The notes under the pieces were generated by a model, which had not been told where the DNA came from, did not search any database, and saw only the letters and a list, made by a program, of their open reading frames with translations. A program made the position numbers and the translations under genes. A DNA stretch of 64,000 nt from Bacteroidota bacterium (GTDB lineage: Bacteria; Bacteroidota; Bacteroidia; AKYH767-A; OLB10): assembly GCA_016709725.1 (NCBI GenBank), contig JADJMG010000001.1, positions 248,001-312,000 of the forward strand. Reading direction: 5' to 3'. Of this stretch, positions 56,030-64,000 are shown in pieces; within the stretch, counting starts at the first letter, position 1, and each line of letters opens with the position of its first letter.

Positions 56030-56752
56030 ATGAAAGCATCTAAAAATCTATTCCTTACACTATTCCTATTTATAGGATTGTTTCATAGCAGTTGCCAACG
56101 GCCTTTAACTGGCGAAGGGGAGCTGATCAAAGAATCCAGAAGTATAAAAAGCTTCAACAACCTTGTTTTAAATATTCCTGCACATGTTACCATGGTGGTC
56201 ACCGATTCTAATTCATTAACCATTGTAGCCCAGGAAAACATCGCTGAAAACATCGAGTTGAAAAGTAAAAATCAAAGGCTCATCATTCAATCGAACCGAA
56301 TTCTAAAGAGTGAAAAGCCCATCGAAATACTGATAACTTGCACCTCCTTGAAAGGAATTGAATTAAATGGATCGGGCAAAATAGATATCATTAATCAGTA
56401 TGATACGCCAAAAGCAAATTTTGTTATTAATGGATCAGGGAAAATTCTAGCGAATTTAAATGCCAAAGAAATCAAATCCAAAATTAACGGCTCTGGCGAG
56501 ATGAACTTTAGTGGGTCAACACAAGAGCTTACTTTAGAAATTAACGGTTCAGGAGATATTAATGCACAGAACTTAACTGCGAATGATTGTGATATCGACA
56601 TCAATGGTTCAGGAAAAGCTTTTCTTACGGTTACCGATAAATTAGACATCAGTATTGTTGGAAGTGGGGATGTAATTTATGCTGGTGAGCCCATTATCAA
56701 AAGCAGTGTCACGGGCAATGGCAAGATTAAATCGAGAACCAAAGAAAAATAA
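56030..56752 (+). CDS. DUF2807 (GIN-repeat) lipoprotein
   Basis: A 240-residue lipoprotein (LFHSSC lipobox, Cys near 22). The mature chain is a beta-helix-like repeat of INGSG motifs (ELNGSGKI, VINGSGKI, KINGSGEM, EINGSGDI, DINGSGKA, IVGSGDV), typical of the DUF2807/GIN domain of Bacteroidota. The first part (SFNNLVLNIPAHVTMV) is also family-typical. It is probably anchored to a membrane and surface-exposed; no function is known for the family. Confidence 0.92.
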   Translation: MKASKNLFLTLFLFIGLFHSSCQRPLTGEGELIKESRSIKSFNNLVLNIPAHVTMVVTDSNSLTIVAQENIAENIELKSKNQRLIIQSNRILKSEKPIEILITCTSLKGIELNGSGKIDIINQYDTPKANFVINGSGKILANLNAKEIKSKINGSGEMNFSGSTQELTLEINGSGDINAQNLTANDCDIDINGSGKAFLTVTDKLDISIVGSGDVIYAGEPIIKSSVTGNGKIKSRTKEK

Positions 56753-56791
56753 AAGTTTAGTTCGAAATTCAAATAAAGATTCTACAGTATC

Positions 56792-57964
56792 TTGAGCAAG
56801 CAAAAACTTTTATTTCTCACCTCTCGTTTTCCCTTTCCATTGGAAAAAGGTGATAAACTAAGGGCTTATTATTTAATTAAAGAACTAAGTAAGTATTATG
56901 ACATCTGTTTATTCGCAGTGAATGAAGAAGAACCTAAATCCAAATGGATAGAAGCGCTTTCGCCTTATTGTTTGCATATTCGTACCGGTGTCATTTCAAA
57001 AAATAGATCTATTTTCAATTTGCTACGTCTGAAGAAAACTCCTTTTCAAGTTGCTTATTTTTACGACCACAAAATATCAGAACAAATCCAGCAGTTTGCG
57101 CAAGAGTGCGATGCAACCATTTTATATTGCCATTTAATTCGAATGGCTGAATATGGTCGAAAATTAAATATCAAATATAAAATTCTGGATTATATGGATG
57201 CGTTTTCCAAAGGGATGGAGCGCATCAAGAATCAGGGAGTTTGGTGGATGCGCATTCCCGCCTATTTTGAATGGAAACGATTGGTAAAGTATGAACATGA
57301 AGTATTCAATCTATTCCAACATAAAATTATCATTTCAGAGCAGGATCGCGATTTAATACCCCATCCTGAGCATTCAGCAATACAAGTAATTCCGAATGGC
57401 GTTGATTTTGATTATTTCAAACCCAAAGAAACCGAGAAGAAATACGATTTGCTTTTCAATGGAAATATGTCTTATGCACCAAATATTGCAAGTACGATTT
57501 ACACCGTAGAAGAACTTTTGCCAGAAATTAAAAAAACATATCCGGCAATTACCTTCTTCATTGCCGGTGCAACCCCTACTGTTAAAATTCAAAATTTAGC
57601 GAATGACGGGATTACGGTTAGTGGATGGATGGAAGACATTCGAGATTCCTTTTACACTTCGAAAATATTAATTGCACCGATGTTAATCAGTATTGGATTG
57701 CAAAATAAAATCCTTCAAGCGATGGCCATGAAAATACCATGTGTTATTTCTACTATGGCGAACAATGCATTAGGGGCTACTCATGAAAAGGAAGTTTTTG
57801 TTGCGAACACTCCAGAAGAATACAGTCGTTATATCCAACTCCTATTGACAGACAAAGAAAAATACCGTCAATTAACCAATGCGGCTTATGATTTTGTCAG
57901 AAAAAATTTCAATTGGGAACAATGCACTAAAGACATAATTCAAAAAATAAATTTATCGCACTAA
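56792..57964 (+). CDS. Glycosyltransferase family 4-like protein
   Basis: A 390-residue cytoplasmic GT-B glycosyltransferase with a TTG start at 56792 (SKQKLLFLTSRFPFPLEKGDKLRAYYLIKE, short: LTSRFPFPLEKGDKLRAY). The donor-binding C-terminal domain shows IPNGVDFDYF (about 203), FNGNMSYAPN (about 227), and the E-x7-E-like region LQAMAMKIPCVIST (about 310). Sugar and acceptor are unknown; envelope polysaccharide is likely. It converges with the giant kinase gene two bases away. Confidence 0.88.
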   Translation: MSKQKLLFLTSRFPFPLEKGDKLRAYYLIKELSKYYDICLFAVNEEEPKSKWIEALSPYCLHIRTGVISKNRSIFNLLRLKKTPFQVAYFYDHKISEQIQQFAQECDATILYCHLIRMAEYGRKLNIKYKILDYMDAFSKGMERIKNQGVWWMRIPAYFEWKRLVKYEHEVFNLFQHKIIISEQDRDLIPHPEHSAIQVIPNGVDFDYFKPKETEKKYDLLFNGNMSYAPNIASTIYTVEELLPEIKKTYPAITFFIAGATPTVKIQNLANDGITVSGWMEDIRDSFYTSKILIAPMLISIGLQNKILQAMAMKIPCVISTMANNALGATHEKEVFVANTPEEYSRYIQLLLTDKEKYRQLTNAAYDFVRKNFNWEQCTKDIIQKINLSH

Positions 57965-57966
57965 AA

Positions 57967-60900
57967 TCAATCTTCTCCTTCTTTTAATTTATCAATTTCC
58001 ATTTTAAAAGCAACAATCACTTCACCAATCACTTTCTGGATCAGTTCCAAATCCGTTTTCAGTTGAAGTACATTTCTTTTTTTCTCTCTAAAATCTTCGA
58101 CATTACGAATACATTCCTTCAACACCAAAATTCCAGCACCTTCAATAGATGGTTTAATTTTATGAGCAACTTTACTCACTTGGTCAAATTGATTTTTTTC
58201 AAAAAACATCATCATATTCTCAACTGAAACCGGAATTGTCTCAATAAAAATAGAAAGCATCTTAATCAAGAAAGCTTTATTGGACGGATGATCACTTTTT
58301 AAAGAGGACAAATCGTACAATAATTCATTTGTCAAAACATTTGGCTTTTTACGGATAGGAAATTTCCTTTTCTTCATCGATTCAGATATCCAATCCTTCC
58401 CAATGATATGCATGGCTAACTTCCGATATAAAGTTTCTTCTTTAAAAGGTTTCACCACCCAATCATTCATACCTAATGACATCAATTGTTTATGAGCTTG
58501 TCGACCTGTATTTGCCGTTAAAGCAATCACTGGAACACGAGACTTAGCAGGATCTCTCATTTCACGAATTTTTTTCGTTGTTTCCAAACCATCCAACACT
58601 GGCATTTGAATATCCATCAATACCAAATCATAATTATTCGTTTCCATCAACCGCAAAACCTCTTCACCATTTCCGGCAACATCTACATGAAATCCCCAAT
58701 CAGTCAACATGGATTCTGTAATAAACACATTCACTTTATTATCCTCAGCCAATAAAATATTCAGTGTTCCTAAATCTTGCAATTCAATTGCCGACATTCT
58801 ACTAGGTTCCACGTTCGACTTCGCCTTTTTATATTGAATAATAAAATGAAATGAGCTACCCACATTTTCCTTGCTTTCCACCCAAATTTTTCCACCTTGT
58901 TTTTCAATTAAATTTCTTGAAATGGTCAATCCCAATCCTACTCCACTTTGTTTATTCCCTGCTGAATCAATTTGAGTAAAACTTTCAAATATTTTTGATT
59001 GATGTGCGAGAGGAATACCAATGCCTGTATCTTGAACAGAAAACTGAATTTCCACGTGTTCACTATCCTCTGTGATCACTTCATGAGTCAGTAAAACCTC
59101 ACCGTAATTCGTGAACTTAATTGCATTATTCAAAAGGTTTAATAACACTTGACTTAATCGATAAGGATCACCCATCACTTTTGGAATTGGTATAATTCCA
59201 AGATGCTTATGACGCAATGCAATATCTTTCTCTTCGGCTTTAAACATTTGCAAATTAATGGCTGTATCAGCTACTCGAGTGGGATCAAAATTCACTTCTT
59301 CCAACGTCAATTTCCCCTCTTCAATTCGAGTAAAATCCAAAATTTCACTGATGATCACCAATAAATTTTCAGCTGTTTGATGAAGTACATCCGTATAATT
59401 TCTTTGCACACTACTTAAAGAAGATTTCTTGAGAAGTCGCGACATTCCCAAAATTCCGTTGAGAGGAGTTCTTAACTCATGACTAATATTCGCTAAGAAA
59501 AGTTCCTTTGCCTTTGAAGATTCTTCCGCAATTTTCCTAGATTTTATTAACTCTTGCTCCACAGTTTTTCGTTCCGTAATATCGACAACGGTTCCAAATA
59601 TCTTTCTAGCTGTTCCATTATCAGAATCAGAAACACGCAAACGGGCTTCAATAAACTTCACTTTTTTCTGGCCCACCTGAATACGAAATTCAAGCATTTG
59701 CTTATGTCCAGATGTTGCCGTCATCTCAAAAACATCAATAAAATTAGCTTTGTCCTCAGCATGAACTGTCTCCACGACTTCTTCGAAATTAGGCTCTATG
59801 GATGAGGGATCTCTCTCCCAGATATAATACACGCCTTCTGCCCAATCAAATGTCTTATCTACAATATCAAAATAAAATGAGCCTAACTTAGCAATGCGTT
59901 GTGCTTGCAACAAACTATTTTCACTAAACTTTATTTTCTCCTCTGCATTTTGACGTTCTGTAACGTCAGTATTAGTTCCAAATATTTTAATCACTTTTCC
60001 ATTTTCATCCTTAATGGCTTTCCCTTTCGAATAAAAAACCTTGGATCTATTTGCCCACGTAGTCACACGAAATTGAACTTCAGCTGGTGCTCCGGTTTCA
60101 ATAAGCGATTTAAAAACGGAACGAACTTTTTCCTGATCATCTTTATGCACATGTGTGAAGAAATTTTCTTGAGTTGGGATGTCGACACCTTGCTCCATAT
60201 CCCATATTGCATAGGTACCAGGCGACCAATCGATGTGTAATTCAGGACTCAGTGTCACCTCCCAACTACCCGATTTAGACAACTCCTGAGCTTCTAAAAG
60301 TCGAGCCTCATTCAGTTTCAATTTTTCTTCAGATTCTTTTGCAGCAGTAACATCAATACATGAGCCCACAATCAATATCGAATCGTCTGATAAAGACTTA
60401 ACAATTTTTAAGAATGTATCGACATGTTTAATTTTCCCATTTGGAGTAATAATTCTATACTTATGAAACCAAGGATCCATCTCAAGATGAATCGATTTTT
60501 CATGTTCTTTTAGAGAAGGTAGATCATCAGGATGTACATAAGAATAAAACAAATCAATACTAGGAACTATAGCTTCGTTTAACTCCCAAATGGCATACAT
60601 ACCCAAAGACCAAGTTAGAACACCTGTCATCCAATTCAATTCAAAACTACCTGTTTTTGAAAGTTGCTGGGCTTCTACGAGTCGTAGTTCATTTTTTAAG
60701 ATGAGAGCGTCTGCCAACTTTCTTTCAGTTACATCTAGGACAATTCCAACAATTCGATTTAATTCACCATTACTATTTCGTCCAAGCTTATTAATGGTAT
60801 GAATATGTTTTAGTTTTCCTGACTTCGTAATAATTCTAAAATACGCATCAAAAGTTTCCTTTCTTTCAGGAAGTAACTTCCATAGTTCAACGAAATAGTC

Positions 60901-62625
60901 ACGATCTCCCGGATGAATCATCTCTTCGAATTTTAATGCATCAGGCATGGGGTCCATTTCATCCCACTCATAAATTTGATACGCTGACTTTGAGTAAAAA
61001 ACTTCATTTGTCGACAAATCCAATTCGAAATTTCCAATCTTTGCTAGCTCTTGTGCTTCGTTCAAGCGAGCATCATTTAATCGAAGCTTCTCCTCGATCT
61101 CCATTCTTTCTGTAATATCTACATAAGAACCTACAATCGTCACTGCACCTGTTAAAGCAGAATTAGAAAATTTATTAAATACTTCAATATGCTTTAACTT
61201 ACCTGTAGCGCTAATCAACCTAAACGTATAAGACCATGGGTCCGAACCAAGAACCAAATTTTTATTTAATTCTTCAATTTTAATTCTATCCTCAGGGTAT
61301 AGATGTTGATTAAACAATTCCCAACTAACGTTTACTTTATGATCCAACTCAAAGATCAAATACATTCCATGAGACCAAAAAATTTCATGTGTCTCCATAT
61401 TATACTCAAAACTGCCTGTTTTAGAAAGTTCCTGCGCTTCATTCAAACGCATTTCATTTAAAATAATTTCCTCTTGAGCAAGCACTTGATCAGTGATATC
61501 AATAAGAGAACCGAAAATCGCAATCACTTTACCCTCTGAATCAAGAATTGCTCTATTGAAACACTTTACATGCTTGATTAAATTATTTACAACCAGACGG
61601 AATTCACAGAGGTCTTCATTTCTCACTTTTACTATCAAATTCAGATGTTCTTTCACCACTTCCTGATCATCGGGATGAGTGAATTTCAAAATAGAATCAA
61701 AATGCAGTCGTTCTCCGCTCTTCTCGATGCCACAAATTGCATACATACCGATCGACCAATCCATACTGTAATCCTTCAAGTGCAAATACCAACTTCCTGA
61801 CTTTGTTAATTGCTGAGCTTCGATCAATTGCCTTTCACTCTCTCTCAACTGATCTTCACTTTTCTTTCTTTCAGTAATATCCGTGGAAATTCCGAGTACA
61901 TTGACCGAGCCATCCTCTCCAACTATCGGTACTTTCACTGTGTCGAACCAAAATACTGTTCCATCCTTCTTCGTAAAAGTTTCTTCTACTCGCTTTAACT
62001 TTCGAGTTTTAATTACGTCCGCATCCGCTTCCAAATAGCGCGAAGCTTCCACAGAATTAGAATGAATCTCTGCGTTGCTTTTATCAATTAAATTTTCAGG
62101 GGTAGTGTCATAAAGATTTGCAACCGCCTTATTCACCATAACAAATTGTCCAACTGCATTTTTAATAAAAATAGAATTCGGACTTTCATTTATAATAGCA
62201 TCGGTTATCCTCTTGTTTTCTTCTAATTGTCGTCGAATATTTTGACGTGCTGTAATTTCAATTCCGTGTCCAATTAAATACAATAGTTCTTGTGTCTCTT
62301 CACAAAAAACAGGAGACACCCTCCTTAAATAATACTTTTCATTTCCTTCATTATCAAAGTGGGCTTCTTCCCATGTTACTTCACCTTTTGAAATAACAGC
62401 TTCTTCAAATTTCCTTTGTCGATTGGCTCCAATCGACTCATCGAGCCCTTTAAAAATACAATATTCAATATCGGTTTTGCCAATAATCCATTCTCGCATC
62501 TCAACATTTTTCACTGCGTATGGATTTATGTACAAATACCTAAAATTTTTATCTAAAATTGCAATATCACCATGAAGGTTTTCCAACACGGCTTTGTAAA
62601 ACATGTGATTTAATTTATCATCCAT
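57967..62625 (-). CDS. Giant multi-PAS hybrid sensor kinase with receiver and Hpt domains
   Basis: A 1552-residue cytoplasmic kinase with no membrane helix. Two PAS domains (about 10-130 and 135-255) are followed by six tandem PAS/PAC modules of one kind (about 265-1015). Most of these open with LSKTGSFE-like text, carry WS-x-GMY-x-I and HPDD motifs, and end in D-ITER-like text. Then come HisKA (NISHELRTPLNGI, about 1045), an ATPase domain (DTGIGIP, GVGLGLTIS), a receiver (LVLMDIQMPVLDG, Asp near 1350) and a C-terminal Hpt domain (SKVAHKIKPSIEGAG). It follows a sigma54-dependent response regulator by 14 bases and is the obvious partner. The signals are unknown. Confidence 0.95.
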   Translation of the reverse strand: MDDKLNHMFYKAVLENLHGDIAILDKNFRYLYINPYAVKNVEMREWIIGKTDIEYCIFKGLDESIGANRQRKFEEAVISKGEVTWEEAHFDNEGNEKYYLRRVSPVFCEETQELLYLIGHGIEITARQNIRRQLEENKRITDAIINESPNSIFIKNAVGQFVMVNKAVANLYDTTPENLIDKSNAEIHSNSVEASRYLEADADVIKTRKLKRVEETFTKKDGTVFWFDTVKVPIVGEDGSVNVLGISTDITERKKSEDQLRESERQLIEAQQLTKSGSWYLHLKDYSMDWSIGMYAICGIEKSGERLHFDSILKFTHPDDQEVVKEHLNLIVKVRNEDLCEFRLVVNNLIKHVKCFNRAILDSEGKVIAIFGSLIDITDQVLAQEEIILNEMRLNEAQELSKTGSFEYNMETHEIFWSHGMYLIFELDHKVNVSWELFNQHLYPEDRIKIEELNKNLVLGSDPWSYTFRLISATGKLKHIEVFNKFSNSALTGAVTIVGSYVDITERMEIEEKLRLNDARLNEAQELAKIGNFELDLSTNEVFYSKSAYQIYEWDEMDPMPDALKFEEMIHPGDRDYFVELWKLLPERKETFDAYFRIITKSGKLKHIHTINKLGRNSNGELNRIVGIVLDVTERKLADALILKNELRLVEAQQLSKTGSFELNWMTGVLTWSLGMYAIWELNEAIVPSIDLFYSYVHPDDLPSLKEHEKSIHLEMDPWFHKYRIITPNGKIKHVDTFLKIVKSLSDDSILIVGSCIDVTAAKESEEKLKLNEARLLEAQELSKSGSWEVTLSPELHIDWSPGTYAIWDMEQGVDIPTQENFFTHVHKDDQEKVRSVFKSLIETGAPAEVQFRVTTWANRSKVFYSKGKAIKDENGKVIKIFGTNTDVTERQNAEEKIKFSENSLLQAQRIAKLGSFYFDIVDKTFDWAEGVYYIWERDPSSIEPNFEEVVETVHAEDKANFIDVFEMTATSGHKQMLEFRIQVGQKKVKFIEARLRVSDSDNGTARKIFGTVVDITERKTVEQELIKSRKIAEESSKAKELFLANISHELRTPLNGILGMSRLLKKSSLSSVQRNYTDVLHQTAENLLVIISEILDFTRIEEGKLTLEEVNFDPTRVADTAINLQMFKAEEKDIALRHKHLGIIPIPKVMGDPYRLSQVLLNLLNNAIKFTNYGEVLLTHEVITEDSEHVEIQFSVQDTGIGIPLAHQSKIFESFTQIDSAGNKQSGVGLGLTISRNLIEKQGGKIWVESKENVGSSFHFIIQYKKAKSNVEPSRMSAIELQDLGTLNILLAEDNKVNVFITESMLTDWGFHVDVAGNGEEVLRLMETNNYDLVLMDIQMPVLDGLETTKKIREMRDPAKSRVPVIALTANTGRQAHKQLMSLGMNDWVVKPFKEETLYRKLAMHIIGKDWISESMKKRKFPIRKKPNVLTNELLYDLSSLKSDHPSNKAFLIKMLSIFIETIPVSVENMMMFFEKNQFDQVSKVAHKIKPSIEGAGILVLKECIRNVEDFREKKRNVLQLKTDLELIQKVIGEVIVAFKMEIDKLKEGED

Positions 62626-62639
62626 ATAAAAAAATAATA

Positions 62640-64000
62640 TTACAATTTACCTTCTTTAATTAACCGATAAATCGTTGACTTTCCAATGTCCAATTTCTTA
62701 GCAGTTTCTATAACGTTATTGTCATATCGATCCAAATAATAACGAATAATCTTATGATTAAACTCATCCAATGTGCAATCTTGATCTAGCAAATCAACGG
62801 GTGTACGAGTGGCCGTAAAAGAAATATCATCTACATCAATTTGATCATTTATGGTCATAACAGCAGCTAATTCAACCACTGCTTTTAGCTCTCTAACATT
62901 TCCGGGGTATTGATAGGCCAACAACTTTTCTTTAGCAGCAACACTAAAAGTCTTCCTCGATAATTTATTTAAAGAACAAAATGAATCGAGAAACTGTTTA
63001 GCTAAAAGCAAGATATCATTACCTCTATCTTTTAATGGTGGCAGCTGTATGGGCAAACCTAAGAGGCGATAAAATAAATCTTCACGGAAGAGACCCACTC
63101 TTACTTCTTCCGATAAATTTTTGTGCGTGGCCGTAATGATGCGCACATCTATCGGAATAATTTGATTACTTCCAACGCGTGTGATTTCACGCTCTTGCAA
63201 CACCCGAAGCAATTTAACTTGAATAGAAAAATCCAAATCGGCAATTTCATCCAGAAATAAAGTACCACCATTCGCTTCTTCAAACTTCCCAATTCGTGTA
63301 TTAATCGCTCCTGTAAAAGATCCTTTCTCATGACCAAAAAGTTCACTTTCCATTAAATCGCGAGGTATCGCTGTAGCATTAACAGCGACAAATGCTTTAC
63401 TAGCTCGCGATGAATTCAGGTGAATAGCTCGTGCAACCAACTCTTTCCCTGTTCCTGTTTCTCCTGTTAGTGAAACATTAATGCTCGTAGTTGTTGCCTT
63501 TGATATCAAATTAAAAACATGATTCATCTGTTCGCTGTTTCCAACAATCATGTTTCGAAGATCACTTTTATCACCAATTTGCAAACGCAAATGTTTAACT
63601 TCATCTTCTAAAGAAATCTTATTTCGAATATGATTCACTGCATTCCATAGTCGCTCCTTCGTTTCTTCATTTTTTACAATATAATCGTAAACACCCTCAC
63701 GCATCATGGTCAATGCAGTATTTATATCTTCTTGTCCAGAAACAATTATAATTTCTGAATCAGGAACTTTGGATTTTAAAATTTTCAATAATTTATCGCC
63801 TTTCATATCAGGCAACGAATAATCCAAGGTAATGATATGTGGATTTTCATCAAGAGCATTTAACAAATCACTTCCTGACTCAAATCGCTTCACTTTATTT
63901 TCTGGATTTAACTGTAAATGATGCACCAAAAGTTCTCCATACCATAAGTCATCTTCTACCACAAAAATAGTGAGTGGTTTTTCCGCCGAATTCAACTTCA
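62640..64000 (-). CDS. Sigma54-dependent response regulator (NtrC family; start at or beyond the window edge)
   Basis: An enhancer-binding regulator, at least 451 residues. The receiver domain (VVEDDLWYG; Asp in IITLDYSLPD) is followed by the AAA+ domain with Walker A GETGTGKE, the sigma54-contact GSFTGA loop in ESELFGHEKGSFTGAI, Walker B GTLFLDEIADL, and a C-terminal Fis-type helix-turn-helix (AKKLDIGKSTIYRLI). The frame starts with TTG at 63995, but the window edge reads TG-AAG-TTG; if the next base makes ATG the gene starts at 64001, giving MKLNS. It controls sigma54 promoters, probably under the adjacent giant kinase. Confidence 0.95.
   Translation of the reverse strand, partial: KLNSAEKPLTIFVVEDDLWYGELLVHHLQLNPENKVKRFESGSDLLNALDENPHIITLDYSLPDMKGDKLLKILKSKVPDSEIIIVSGQEDINTALTMMREGVYDYIVKNEETKERLWNAVNHIRNKISLEDEVKHLRLQIGDKSDLRNMIVGNSEQMNHVFNLISKATTTSINVSLTGETGTGKELVARAIHLNSSRASKAFVAVNATAIPRDLMESELFGHEKGSFTGAINTRIGKFEEANGGTLFLDEIADLDFSIQVKLLRVLQEREITRVGSNQIIPIDVRIITATHKNLSEEVRVGLFREDLFYRLLGLPIQLPPLKDRGNDILLLAKQFLDSFCSLNKLSRKTFSVAAKEKLLAYQYPGNVRELKAVVELAAVMTINDQIDVDDISFTATRTPVDLLDQDCTLDEFNHKIIRYYLDRYDNNVIETAKKLDIGKSTIYRLIKEGKL

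Overview
The window is AT-rich chromosomal DNA from a member of the Bacteroidota, and no closer placement is claimed. The evidence is a gliding-motility lipoprotein (GldB), a PorG/DUF6089-like barrel, several proteins with type IX secretion (T9SS) sorting tails, Bacteroidota-type TAnnTTTG promoter boxes, and family-typical genes such as DUF4476 and DUF2807. No rRNA, tRNA, CRISPR array, transposase or prophage was seen.

Layout. 1-9 kb: the end of a PKD/Fn3 surface protein, a small membrane histidine kinase, gpmI, a PorG-like barrel and mfd. 9-16 kb: a tail-fibre-like secreted protein, an M4 metalloprotease with a T9SS tail, and a TPR/LytS kinase with its LytTR regulator. 16-18.6 kb: a SET-domain gene flanked by two tiny membrane-protein ORFs, a DUF4476 gene, and a remarkable tandem array of RNA hairpins sharing the loop CCGTAA. 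18.8-28 kb: korAB, nadE, a PorT-like barrel, gldB, an MBL hydrolase and an unknown exported protein. 28-38 kb: fatty-acid desaturase, polyprenyl synthetase, sugar epimerase, rmlA, an MMPL/RND exporter, a radical SAM/SPASM protein and aminopeptidase P. 38-42.5 kb: sdhCAB and a Kazal-type exported protein. 42.5-49.6 kb: an ACP-phosphodiesterase gene hidden by a frameshift, a VOC protein, a zinc metallopeptidase broken by three indels, a T9SS protein with a palindromic repeat inside its sorting domain, and gcvP. 49.8-57.9 kb: membrane and envelope proteins, dCMP deaminase, an S41 protease, a thioesterase, a DUF2807 lipoprotein and glycosyltransferases. 58-64 kb: a sigma54-dependent response regulator followed by a 1552-residue multi-PAS hybrid kinase.

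How it fits together. KorAB (ferredoxin-linked 2-oxoglutarate oxidation) and SdhCAB give a respiratory TCA segment. GldB, the barrels and the T9SS cargo describe a surface-secreting, probably gliding cell. RmlA, the epimerase and the glycosyltransferases point to surface polysaccharide.

Three features stand out. (1) The CCGTAA hairpin array between DUF4476 and korA has stems that change on both sides, G-U pairs that favour a plus-strand RNA, and a last copy that is a perfect intrinsic terminator. (2) Intergenic spaces are full of different palindromic and tandem repeats, some supplying stop codons or sitting inside coding sequence. (3) At least eight genes, including core ones, carry single-base indels, mostly in short A/T runs. 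This most likely reflects sequencing error. Many genes also have the TAnnTTTG box only 4-9 bases before the start codon, implying leaderless or nearly leaderless mRNAs.
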